Part shown: one piece after another, positions 21,112 through 31,251 of the stretch
How positions within the stretch are numbered: the first letter of the stretch is position 1
Layout of the letters: each line of letters begins with the position of its first letter
Source of the DNA: Stomorhina lunata
Lineage: Eukaryota; Arthropoda; Insecta; Diptera; Rhiniidae
Direction of reading: 5' to 3'
NCBI GenBank assembly: GCA_933228675.1
Contig: OW121743.1
Location: 67,995,708-68,059,707 of the forward strand
Length of the DNA stretch: 64,000 bases
The notes under the pieces: model-generated
What the model was told of the DNA's origin: nothing
The model's input: only the letters and a program-made list of their open reading frames with translations
Databases searched by the model: none
Program-made: the position numbers and the translations under genes

Positions 21112-24100
21112 CTAAAAATCCTTTTAATAATGAAACTTTGAATCTTTTGAAAAATGAAAACTGGAATCGTTTGAATAATGAAAACTTGAACCTTGTTAAT
21201 AATGAAACTAAGAATGAAAACTTTAAAAATAAAATAATACAAATTTTGAAACGTGAAAATATTGAAAATAATGATGACAATAAAATTTTTGAAAATAAAA
21301 ATAAAAATTCATATACTATATTACCATATCACATAAGATTAAGAAAATACTTAGAGAAACGTAGGGAAATTTTTCAGGTATGTACCATTCATAATTTGCC
21401 TTCATCGAAACCAAAAAGGTCAACGAAAAGGTTGCGTATCTATTTCAAAAATAGAAAAATTAGCTCAAAAATTTGTCTTTCTTCTATTGTAAATAATTCT
21501 GTTGATAAACGTTTTTATGCCCCAGTGAAGTTTTTGTCCTTTTTTGAATTTGGTCTCTTGGACACAGGAGCAAATATTTCCTGTATAGGTTCGGATTTAG
21601 CTAATTTTGATTTTAAGCAATTTAAAGAATTTAGTCCAATGAAAACATTTGTTAAGACGGCTGATGGCAGCAAACAAAAAGTTTTAGGAGTTCTTTGTGT
21701 TGATGTTTCCTTTAAGGATATGACAAAGCAGTTAAAAATATTAATTATTCCTTCAATCACTCAGAGAATAATTCTAGGATTAGATTTTTGGAAGTCTTTT
21801 AACTTAGCTCCTCAGATTTTTGATAATATAGTTTGTACTTCAATTGGAGAAAGTCCCCCTAAAGTAGTGTCTGAATTGCTTAGTGATAAATTGTTAGTTC
21901 CCCTAACTGTGGGCCATGACTATCACTTAACCTCTAGCCAACAACAACAGCTTTCTACTATAATAGCGCTTTTTCCTAATTTTGAGAAGCAAGGTTTAGG
22001 TCGAACCAGTTTGATTCAACATACAATAGAAGTGGGTAGCGCTAAACCTGTTAAACAGCGGTTTTATCCGGTGTCACCTGCTGTGGAGAAGTTGATGTTT
22101 AAAGAGATCGACCGGATGCTAGAGTTAGGAGTGATTGAGCCCTCGACATCACCATGGAGCTCACCGATGAGACTTGTAGTTAAGCCCAACAAAGTAAGAC
22201 TATGTTTAGATGCTCGCAAACTTAATGAAGTTACCAAGAAGGACGCGTATCCTTTGCCCAATATTGAGGGAATTTTCTCCAGGTTGCCCAAAGCTAACAT
22301 AATTACAAAATTGGACCTTAAGGATGCATACTGGCAAATTGGAATTTCGGAAGAAGCAAAACCACTCACGGCTTTCACTGTTCCTGGAAGGCCATTGTAC
22401 CAATTTGTGGTTATGCCCTTCGGACTATGTAATGCCCCATCTACAATGTGTCGCCTCATGGACAGTCTGATACCTCCAGATCTTCGTCATACTGTGTTTG
22501 GATATCTGGATGACTTGATTATTGTATCCGAAGACTTTGGCTCTCACTTGGCAATATTAGTTCGTATAGCTGAAGAATTTAAAAAAGCAAATCTGACCCT
22601 AAATGTAGCGAAATCGAAATTTTGTGTTACAGAAGTGAATTATTTAGGATATATTATAGGAAATGGTGGCATTAAAACGGATCCAGAGAAAGTCGAATCG
22701 ATTAGGAACTGGCCAACGCCTAAAAACATAAAACAAGTGCGAGGTTTTCTTGGACTTGCCGGCTGGTACCGCAGGTTCGTTGCTAACTTTTCAACCATAG
22801 TCTTCCCTATAACCGAAGTCTTATCCACAAAACGAAAATTTAGTTGGACCCCAGAGGCTCAAAAATCTTTTGAAGAAATTAAGGACCTACTAACATCTGC
22901 CCCTGTACTTGTCAATCCTGATTTTTCCAAAAAGTTCATTCTACAATGCGACGCCAGCGACTATGGCATCGGTGCTGTGTTGGTGCAGTTAGATGATGAT
23001 AGTCATGAAAAGCCCATAGCTTTTATGTCAAAGAAGCTGAATTCTGCCCAACGCAACTATAGTGTCACCGAACGCGAATGCTTGGCAGCGCTAGAGGCAA
23101 TAAAGAAGTTCAGATGCTATCTTGAACTTCAAGAATTTGAGGTGGTTACAGACCATTCATCGTTAATATGGCTTTTGAAACAACAGGATGTAACGGGCAG
23201 GTTAGCTAGATGGGTATGGAGACTACAAGGTTACAAATTTACGATAAGTCATCGGAAAGGAAAAGATAATGTGGTACCAGACGCGCTGTCCAGAATTCCC
23301 TTCGAAGAAGTCGCCTCTATTGAATTGCCAGAACCGGAAATAGATTTACTCTCTCCCCATTTTAAAGACCCTGATTACATTGACTTGAAAAACAAAATAA
23401 GTAATAGTCCATCCAAATATCCAGACATTAAGGTGATAGATGATTTCGTTTATATTCGAACAGCTCACTACACTGGAGATCCTGAAAAAGATAATGATTC
23501 CTGGAAACTTTGGATTCCAGAACAACTAAGACAAGGTATGATTTCTCGTTTCCATTGCTCCCCAGTTGCTGCCCATGGAGGGATGGTTAAGACCCTTGAG
23601 CTAATTCGACAAAAATTTTATTGGCCGGGACTTGTCAGAGACGTTAGGAAATTTGTAGGTTCATGCGAAACATGTAAGGAATGTAAAGCCCCGAATGTTA
23701 TTTTGAAGCCCAATATGGGAAAGCAAGTTGTTACCTGCAGACCTTTTCAAAGGTTATATGTTGACATTTTAGGACCGTATCCTCGTAGCAAACAAGGCAA
23801 CATAGGAATTTTTATAGTACTCGATCATGTGTCCAAATTTCATTGGTTGTGTCCATTAAAGAAGTTCACTTCAGCAGTTATTCAAAAATATCTCTTAGAA
23901 CATATCTTTCACATTTATGGAGTTCCAGAGACTTTAGTAAGTGACAATGGATCACAATTCAAAGCCAACGAATTTAATAGGTTTTTAACAGAATTAGGTA
24001 TTCAACACGTCTATACCGCCATTTATTCTCCCCAATCAAATGCCTCAGAGAGGGTAAATAGGTCCATTATAGCTGGCATTAGATCGTATTTAAAGAAGGA

Positions 24101-24578
24101 TCAAACTTTGTGGGACAAAAATTTAAGTCTAATTAGTTGTGCTTTACGAAATTCGCTCCACCAAACAATTCAAGTTTCCCCATACCATGCATTATTTGGA
24201 CAAGAAATGGTAACCCATGGTAGTTCTTATACTTTATTAAGGAACCTGAATGTCCTAAATGAACCTTCTGTCAAATTAGGAAACGATGATAGACTACAAC
24301 TTATCCATATTGATATTCAAAAACATATTAATCGTGCATACGAAAAGAATAAGAATCAATATAACCTACGGGCTAGACCTATTTCATATGGCGTCGGCCA
24401 AATTGTTTTTAGAAGAAACTTTGCTCAATCCAATTTTGAAAAGAAATTCAACTCTAAGCTTGCTCCAAGTTTTTTGAAGTCGAAGGTGAAAGAAAAAGTA
24501 GGCAACAATTACTACATTTTAGAAGATGAAACTGGCAAAATATTAGGGACATATCATGCAAAAGATTTGCGCACATAA
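21075..24578 (+). CDS. pol: Pol polyprotein: protease, RT, RNase H, integrase (element 1)
   Basis: It would be made as a Gag-Pol fusion by -1 frameshifting and gives about 1167 residues after the slip. There is no ATG at the start of the pol frame, which fits that mode. Domains in order are an Asn-rich N-terminal stretch with NEN-type repeats, an aspartic protease (DTGA at 21561-21572, then ILGLDF), a reverse transcriptase (SPWSSP; active site YLDD at 22503-22514), RNase H (CDASDYG, TERECLA, TDHSSL) and an integrase. The integrase has an H-x6-H-x29-C-x2-C zinc module and a catalytic triad of D at 23763, D at 23943 and E at 24048; the last two are separated by 34 residues. The tail resembles the GPY/F module. 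All catalytic residues are present and no stops interrupt, so the enzyme set looks functional. The stop lies 49 bp before the 3' LTR. Confidence 0.93.
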   Translation, partial: PASSAQSPESPITKNPFNNETLNLLKNENWNRLNNENLNLVNNETKNENFKNKIIQILKRENIENNDDNKIFENKNKNSYTILPYHIRLRKYLEKRREIFQVCTIHNLPSSKPKRSTKRLRIYFKNRKISSKICLSSIVNNSVDKRFYAPVKFLSFFEFGLLDTGANISCIGSDLANFDFKQFKEFSPMKTFVKTADGSKQKVLGVLCVDVSFKDMTKQLKILIIPSITQRIILGLDFWKSFNLAPQIFDNIVCTSIGESPPKVVSELLSDKLLVPLTVGHDYHLTSSQQQQLSTIIALFPNFEKQGLGRTSLIQHTIEVGSAKPVKQRFYPVSPAVEKLMFKEIDRMLELGVIEPSTSPWSSPMRLVVKPNKVRLCLDARKLNEVTKKDAYPLPNIEGIFSRLPKANIITKLDLKDAYWQIGISEEAKPLTAFTVPGRPLYQFVVMPFGLCNAPSTMCRLMDSLIPPDLRHTVFGYLDDLIIVSEDFGSHLAILVRIAEEFKKANLTLNVAKSKFCVTEVNYLGYIIGNGGIKTDPEKVESIRNWPTPKNIKQVRGFLGLAGWYRRFVANFSTIVFPITEVLSTKRKFSWTPEAQKSFEEIKDLLTSAPVLVNPDFSKKFILQCDASDYGIGAVLVQLDDDSHEKPIAFMSKKLNSAQRNYSVTERECLAALEAIKKFRCYLELQEFEVVTDHSSLIWLLKQQDVTGRLARWVWRLQGYKFTISHRKGKDNVVPDALSRIPFEEVASIELPEPEIDLLSPHFKDPDYIDLKNKISNSPSKYPDIKVIDDFVYIRTAHYTGDPEKDNDSWKLWIPEQLRQGMISRFHCSPVAAHGGMVKTLELIRQKFYWPGLVRDVRKFVGSCETCKECKAPNVILKPNMGKQVVTCRPFQRLYVDILGPYPRSKQGNIGIFIVLDHVSKFHWLCPLKKFTSAVIQKYLLEHIFHIYGVPETLVSDNGSQFKANEFNRFLTELGIQHVYTAIYSPQSNASERVNRSIIAGIRSYLKKDQTLWDKNLSLISCALRNSLHQTIQVSPYHALFGQEMVTHGSSYTLLRNLNVLNEPSVKLGNDDRLQLIHIDIQKHINRAYEKNKNQYNLRARPISYGVGQIVFRRNFAQSNFEKKFNSKLAPSFLKSKVKEKVGNNYYILEDETGKILGTYHAKDLRT

Positions 24579-24627
24579 TCTTGCTTCCTCCTAATACTGC
24601 AGTTCATAGAACCAGTATTATGCGGTT

Positions 24628-26068
24628 TGTAATGCAAGATTTTTAGGATTTATAATTTTTATATTCTTTATTCAAAAATTCTTTTTTTTATATATATATT
24701 TTTTTTCTCAACCTATGAGTTTTTTACACATATTTATTTTTTTATTCTTCAAAAAATATCTAGTTGTTAATTTCTTGTTCGCAACATGTTTATTTAAAAC
24801 AAAAGAAATGTCAGCAAGGCTTTTAAAATGTTTATTTTGGGCATCATTCGATTATAAACATCGGTGAACCGACTAATGTTGCTAAGCGTAGGTGCTGGAC
24901 TTAGCTAAAAAGTTTATTTGCATGATTAATTAATGTACTCTCACACACACTGCCAATATGCCTTATACATTGAAATTTTTGCTTAACAAAATGCATACAT
25001 TCTTAAAACTTAAGTTTGATAATTACTGGAAAATGATTTTTAAGATTAACAGAATTTTTTACCAAAATATGAAGAAATTTGCTAAAGTATTTTCTTTTAT
25101 TTATCTAAATGGGAAAATATTGTTTTGGCAAAAATTTTCTGTAAAGATCTTTAGTATTTTAAATCGTTCCAAAATATTTACTTCGGTTATTAAAATAGTA
25201 TTTGCACTTAAATAAAGTGCCTCCAAATTTATAAGAATTTTATCTGTTTTTGACAAGTCATGGGTATTATTTGACAAGTCATGTTAAACAATCTGGTAAT
25301 AATCTAGGCCTTGGTATTAAAACAGAGGTGTTATAATAGAGATAAGGCTATTACCAAATTCTTTTTCCGGTCAACTTTGCAAGCATCAACACCTTCTCAT
25401 TTACAAGATCGGAAAAACTTATTTTTTTTAATAGTGAGTAAAATAGTGGAAAAATTAAGTGAAAATAAAAGTATTTTATTAACTATACCCGATTAAAGCT
25501 ACCGGAAATTGAAAGGTAATATTTGTCATATTTTCATATATTAAAAAATAGATATATATATTAACCAAATAAACTTAAAACTAAACAGATAATTGCGGAA
25601 AAATTTATAAAATTCATTGAGTTTGGGATCTTAGATGAGTTTAAGCGCCGCTAAGATCATGGTAGGGAGGGTTTTGAGGCGCGTTTCTATCCATCAACAT
25701 CTAGGATAGACATTATAAAACTTTGTAAATAAATTAGGTGAAAACTTTTATTTAATAGTTGTTTAATTGATCTTAATGGGATTTTATTAACATCTTTTAA
25801 TTGGTATAAAGATCAATTCTGGCCCATATCGTTTACGTATTTTTTTTCTAGGAGTCTATAATAATTATTTATGTAGCAAATTGTTACTATTGAGGACCGA
25901 AGATATCAGAGACACGATCCCCCCTCCCGACTGAAAGCTAGTGGCTTCAATGGCTCCTAATTGTCCAGGTATCTTGGGATAGAGCTCCCAATAGTCTGTA
26001 ACACCTCAAGTGGTTTTTACAAACATTCGTTTAAGTGAAAATATCAACTAGAAAATTTGTTCATTACA
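24628..26068 (+). repeat. 3' LTR of element 1
   Basis: This has the same 1441-bp length and TGTAATG...CATTACA ends as the 5' LTR. Differences seen by eye are small length changes in the TA/T and T/A tracts near the start, one A-to-C in that tract, and one T/A substitution near 25231. The preceding 20 bases contain no purine tract. Confidence 0.93.
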
Positions 26069-27100
26069 GTAAACAAAGAGCTGCTGTCGTTGACTACACT
26101 ATCAATGTGGCTTACGAAAGTTCATGCATGTTCCAAAATATTCTCACATAATCAAGAGAGAGAGAGAATGTAGATAAAAGAGAAAAATGTTGCTATATTC
26201 TTTACAGTAAACAAGAGAAATATGTAGCCATATGGCCCGTTTTTATATATAGTCTAATTTTTGAAGCGAACGTTTGGTGGCAGGCGATTTCGTAAGAAAA
26301 TGAGTTCATATAAAATATTCGTCTAGCTTACGTTATGTTAAGTGAGTTTTTTCTCTTTTCAATTTTACTTATTGCCACCGTATTAAAATATCAAGTATTG
26401 TTTACTTTCTCGACACATTTTTTACCGAAAAGTGGTAACCCTTGACAAAACAAAAGTTGAGTGTTTTCTTTCGACTCATTGTTTATTGATATTTTATTCA
26501 GTTGCCGCTCAACCAGCGAGGAACGCACAAGCGTGGGGGTTAGGTTTTTTGTTTTTAAAAATGGAACGTATACAAATTAATAAACATTTTTCATTTAGAA
26601 AAACATTTGACTATTTTTCTTAAAAAATGTATTTTTTCTGAAGGAACAAAATCTTTTTATTGCAAAAAACATATTTTTTTCTTAAAAAAAAATACATTTT
26701 ATGGAAAAAAACTTATTTTTTTTTTACTTTTTGCTTAAAAGGGTATTTTTAATATAATAAAATTAAAGAAAATGAAACATTTTATATTTCTAATAATTTT
26801 TTTATGAAAAATAAATCCATAATTTCATTATAAAAATTGGCGACGATTACTTTTTTCTGGTCGTTTGTTTTTGGCTCAATAAATGAGTGAAATTTAAGTA
26901 CAAGAAACAAAATTTTATGCAAAGATTTCATTTCTTACGTATTTTACTCAAAGAGAATAGGTATTTGTTTTATATGAACCAAAACCAGTTTTTTTCACTC
27001 ATGTGGCGAAGGTTTCTGTGTGGAACTAATTATAAAAACAGGCCAATAGAGTACCTCATAGAGTGCGATCATATGTTCTACTAAGCACAAAAAAATAGAA
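26069..27100. other. AT-rich spacer after element 1
   Basis: The first four bases (GTAA) are the target duplication. A short GA-rich microsatellite lies near 26155-26175. No coding region with recognisable content was found; the 63-65-codon ORFs here have no domain. Confidence 0.45.
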
Positions 27101-27359
27101 AAACAAGTAAGAAAGTCGGTCAAGCCCGACCATACGATACCCTTCACCACTAAGGTCAAAGGTGTTCTTTTATCTGTATAAAGACAAATATTTGCTGAAT
27201 TTGCCATCATACAAACATTTTCTCAAAACTTATTTATTTAAGTTGTTTCCGTCATTTGGACTTATACGAGAGCTAGGGTCAAATGTGGACCGATTATCTC
27301 GAAATTTGGCAAATTGATTACAGTTGTTACAAAAAATATGTACGCAGGTGAAGGGTATA
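27101..27359 (-). mobile_element. DINE-1/mini-me-like element (copy B, internally deleted)
   Basis: This is a minus-oriented copy. It starts on the plus strand with AAACAAGTAAG and a hairpin (GTCGG-TCAAGC-CCGAC), continues with GATACCCTTCACCAC and ends GGTGAAGGGTATA. Almost the whole first 220 bp match copy C at 47758, but the (GTCY)n region is missing, so it is an internal deletion derivative. Confidence 0.65.
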
Positions 27360-27430
27360 AATAGCAAAAAAATGTATAATGACATTTCTTATATAAAGAT
27401 GACGTCTATTAAATGTACCTTTAACGTCTC

Positions 27431-29614
27431 TTAACCCTTATGTGTATACCAAGGTACCCCGGTACCCTTAGCACTTTCATCTTAACTTTTTTAATGGAAA
27501 CAGATGGTTCACAAACCTCAAACTTCTTGAGAACTCCTAACTATTGAAATAGTTTAAATTATTATTACTTTTAAGCTAAAAGATTATATTGTATAGGCGC
27601 TGTGGTCCAATTTATATCTTATATACGTAACCGTACGGCAAGGTACCCGGGTACCTTCATACATTATATATGAAAAAACTGTAATAAAAAGTAAAATTTT
27701 ATTGACAGATAACTAAAGAAAAATTAGACAGATTAGTTATAAATATTTTATATATGAATATTTATGTAGAAACAAGATTTACACTATTTTCTTTGTTTTA
27801 TACATAGTTTCGAATTTTTTTAAAATTTTATTCTTGACCCTGGTTATAAAAGGGCTAGTGACATCCAATTTCAACCAATATTCTAAAATATATATTTTTA
27901 TCCGTTGTAGCAATCATAATTTCAGTTCTGCTTATAAAAACTGCTAATACACTCAGGAAATTATTACGGTAACTGATTGTATGTTGTTTAGGAAATTTTC
28001 GGTTATGTTGTTTTCAAATGAATATTCATTTAAATTTATATGAAAATTGATTTTTAACATATTTATACATTTGTTTAAAAAACAACCTACAAAAAAATAC
28101 TGAAAATCCGTAACATTTGAAAATATCAGTTGTTTAGTTTTTATATATTTTTTCAATTATTGTATCAAATATAATTCGTATTTGTTTAATTATTGGTTTT
28201 CCTTAAGTATCTTAGGTTTGCCTACTGAAGAAACTTTTTATAATACTGGCCGCCTATCACGGAGTATGGCCTAAGCAAACAACAAACTTTGTTTTGTCTG
28301 TTTGGTTTTTTTATGCCTTAAAGGATATAACCTTTTTATGGTTTCGTCTTTTATGTTAAGTTAATCACAAAACAAATGAAAATTGTCCGTTTTACGGAAA
28401 TTTTACGAAGTTTTATACCATTCAATTTTTTAAAAATAAATGAAAATTTCCGTTTTTTATACTAAAAATGTAGTTTAAATTTTTGTCAGTAATTTTTTTG
28501 AAAACAACTGAATATTCCGTTTTTTATACTGAAAATGTAGTTGAAATATTTGTCAGTTAAATTTAAATGAAATATTTATTGAATTTGAATGAAAAATCAG
28601 TTGACCGGTTTTTAAATGAATATTCATTCATTTCAAATTTCATTTTAAGTTAATTATACTTACATAATATTCTGAGTGTATATAACAATTTACGTGCTTT
28701 TTATAACTTTGGTGAAAAATTATGTTTTTGTCGAAATCCTTTGATTTTAAGTCGCAGGTACGACTAAGCCGTTAAAGATATTGCTCTAGTTCTTTCTTTG
28801 TGGTAATCTGTAGGGGGTTCTTACTATAACGGGAACTTTTTTTTACTTTTTTCGAGTTCGTTTAACAATCTATTTTAAAAAACCAAAAAAGGAGTTTTTA
28901 AAACGTTATGAACAAAATACTTTTTTTCGTCCTATGCAAAAGTGACATATCGTTAGCCCATTGCATCAAAAATGGGTATTTAAATATCCTAAAGCCTTAA
29001 AAAAGTAAAACTAGTCAAACTTTTTAAAGTTTTTTGAAAGAAATTAATTTTAGTTGAACCAGAAATTTATGTTGATGGTCGTGGGTTCGAGTCGGGCTCA
29101 GGTTCATGTCATAAATTATTTTTTTAATTTATGATTTTTAAATTAGATGAATAAATTTTAGGAATACTGTTTTTTAAAAATAATAATTTTTTATAGCATA
29201 TGCTCAGGAGAGTCTTCAAGGACATAGGATATTTTATAAAACCTTTGATAATTAGAAAAGTCTTCAACCGATTTTAAGGTTATATATCATGTTTTGGATT
29301 ATTGGAGTCAAATGTAGAAAAATTAGAGGCTATATCTTCCTGTAGTACGAAACTTAATTTACTTAATACAAATTTATATATATATACATATATATTCGCC
29401 ATGACTTGTATCCTTACAACCGCCACGTTGAATTCATCTTGAGATTTACTATTTACTATAAATGAACGTGCATTGTAACTCTCAGAGTTATTTTTCGAGA
29501 TCACTCATTTATTTTCTCCAAAAATGTTTGTTTACAAATATTTTTCCATATAGGTACCCGGGTACCTTGCCATTCTCTTAAAGGTGTTTTTTTTACCATA
29601 CACATAAGGGTTAA
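27431..29614. mobile_element. piggyBac-like non-autonomous transposon
   Basis: Both ends read TTAACCCTTATGTGTAT in inverted orientation (27431-27447 and 29598-29614). TTAA target duplications with inverted repeats starting CCC are diagnostic of the piggyBac superfamily. Near the ends lie copies of the palindrome GGTACCCGGGTACC at 27642 and 29553 and a near copy at 27453, possible transposase-binding sites. No piggyBac transposase ORF was recognised in the 2.2-kb interior, so the copy is probably non-autonomous. A second small element is nested at 27950-28678. A tRNA B-box-like GGTTCGAGTC at 29084 has no convincing A box. Confidence 0.7.
27950..28678. mobile_element. MITE nested in the piggyBac-like element (CACTCAG ends)
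   Basis: The ends read CACTCAGGAAATTATTA on the left and the inverse of CACTCAGAATATTATG on the right, flanked by TA on both sides (27948-27949 and 28679-28680). Further in, ATGAATATTCATTTAAA-type blocks recur in inverted orientation. A TCCGTTTTTTATACT segment is tandemly repeated near 28450 and 28520. The TA duplication hints at Tc1/mariner mobilisation. There is no ORF. Confidence 0.55.
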
Positions 29615-30383
29615 ATGTACTTGACAATTGTGGTTTATGTATGTAGCTCTGCTTATAGACATAAACAGAATAACAACAACAACACCAAAAGAAACGTTCT
29701 ATAAATCTCGGGGAAGAATTAAAAGTATTGAACTTTGCATAATGGGCGGATAACTTAAAAATTTGTGACAATATTAATGCATTGTTCCAAAAGAACACTT
29801 AGAAAGTTTTGAAAATAACATAGTGCTATTTATAAGTACTGCAAAGTCGAATAATTTCTTGTGAATTAAGCATAGACATATCGCGAGAGGATGTCGTCTT
29901 CTTTAAATCTTGATAACTGAATAAGATGCCATATATATAAGGACTTGAATATATGATTCTACAATATACTGCTCATTTCCAATTAATGACTGTAAGATTT
30001 ACATATGTATATCATGGATATTAGTAGATATTTTTATTTCAGTCTTAACAAACTAACCAGATTTCTCTGGGTAAATCCATTTTATAAACTGACCATCTAC
30101 AAAAAGTAATCAATTACATGATTAATTATTCAGGCTTATAAAAGCTACATGAATTGCAAGTATACAATTATTTTTAAATAAATCAAAAGGAAAAACCTCC
30201 CAAATAAAATCAACCAGAAAAATCAACGATTTATAACATTTATTTCTTGGTACTGGTCTTTTTTCGCCGCATTTAAAAGATTTCAGATACAAAATAAGAA
30301 AATAAACAAGTGAAGAAAATTTTCAAAGCTTAATGCGAAAAGTTGCAACAAATTTATGATGTGATGACAGTTTTATGGCATGT
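29615..30383. other. AT-rich spacer before element 2
   Basis: No gene, RNA or repeat was recognised. The last four bases (ATGT, 30380-30383) are the left target duplication of element 2. Confidence 0.45.
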
Positions 30384-31127
30384 TGTAACGAAGTAAAACT
30401 CTCATTACATTATTTTTATTATGTTATTATATTTGGATTGTATTATTTTATTTAAGTATTGGAATTTATTACCTAAGTTAAGATTTTTAATGAAATGTAA
30501 TTAATTTGCATATATTTTCTCTTATTTAAAAGAGTTTAGTTATAAGAGATTACAAAGTATAAGAGAATCTAGCATTCCGCTCTCTTACACAAAATCATAC
30601 TGTGCTGATCACTACTACTTACTAAGACTATCACTGCTTCAGTTGGTCTTTGGCTGTTGTAGTGGGCGGACAGCTACTGCAAGTTTGCGACAGCTTCGGT
30701 AGCAGCCATTCACACACAACCAAACCTCAGCTCAGTAGTGGTAGTCCCTACTGGTTTTTATAGCCATAGGGATTAGTAGTAGTAGTGTACAGGGAAACTA
30801 CTGGTATTGACAGCCATAGATCCCAGACACAGTAGATTATAGTGGTAGTGCAGAGTGGAATACTGGTTCTGACGGCCATAGTCCACAGGTGTTAGTCACT
30901 AATACACTAACAACCAAAAGAAAACCCACATTATTTAAGATAAGTATATCGGACAAAGCGGGGAGGTCTGGTACTGTCTTTCGACCTGGTCGTTTCTGCC
31001 TGTTTTTCTGGATCTGGTCGCTACTATTAATATAAATTTAAGTAATTTTGTTAAGTTAAAATAAATAAATATCCTGTGAAATAAAAATCCTGGTCCTACT
31101 GAATTACTCCTGGCAAACTTGGTTATA
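30384..31127 (+). repeat. 5' LTR of element 2
   Basis: The LTR starts TGTAAC and ends GTTATA, so the terminal inverted repeat is imperfect and the usual CA end is TA. AATAAA signals occur at 31060 and 31064. The central part holds three diverged tandem units of about 55-65 bp, each with a CTACTGGT-like block and a GCCATAG-like block (about 30735-30900), a likely regulatory region. Confidence 0.93.
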
Positions 31128-31129
31128 AA

Positions 31130-31147
31130 TGGCGCCCGAGCAGGGAC
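31130..31147 (+). other. Primer-binding site, tRNA-Lys(UUU) type
   Basis: TGGCGCCCGAGCAGGGAC starts two bases after the LTR. It matches the complement of the tRNA-Lys(UUU) 3' end except for one position that would form a G:U pair. Assignment is from memory of that tRNA. Confidence 0.75.
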
Positions 31148-31251
31148 ACAAATAATTTAATTTGTGACTTAAAAAAAAATAAGAAATCAAACGTAGTAAA
31201 ATAAATTAACAGCTATAATTACTTACTGGAAAATCATATTGCATAATCAAC

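Larger units (their letters stand above)
15969..26068 (+). mobile_element. Ty3/gypsy-class LTR retrotransposon, element 1 (10.1 kb)
   Basis: This is a complete element with two 1441-bp LTRs, a GTAA target duplication (15965-15968 and 26069-26072), a lysine-tRNA primer site, a 2.1-kb leader, gag and pol. Domain order PR-RT-RNaseH-IN places it in Ty3/gypsy. The long LTRs, lysine primer and 4-bp duplication would suit an Osvaldo/Ulysses-like lineage, but that needs an RT phylogeny. Both reading frames are intact and the LTRs differ at only about four positions by eye, so the insertion is young and may be active. There is no env-like ORF. Oddities are the RING-H2 finger in Gag, a probable leader intron and the lack of a clear polypurine tract. 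Confidence 0.93.

Noticed and set aside
21138..21140. TTG as the start codon of element 1 pol
   Set aside because: The frame is open upstream to 21063, and an A AAA AAC slippery site lies in the overlap, so frameshifting explains expression better. The same logic applies to the TTG at 32385 in element 2, which would cut off the protease active site.
22064..22459. Antisense ORFs within pol of element 1 and likewise within pol of element 2
   Set aside because: They are shadows of the real coding frame with no recognisable domain.
29084..29093. Third tRNA-like B box (GGTTCGAGTC)
   Set aside because: No A box is found at the expected distance upstream, so it was not called as a SINE.
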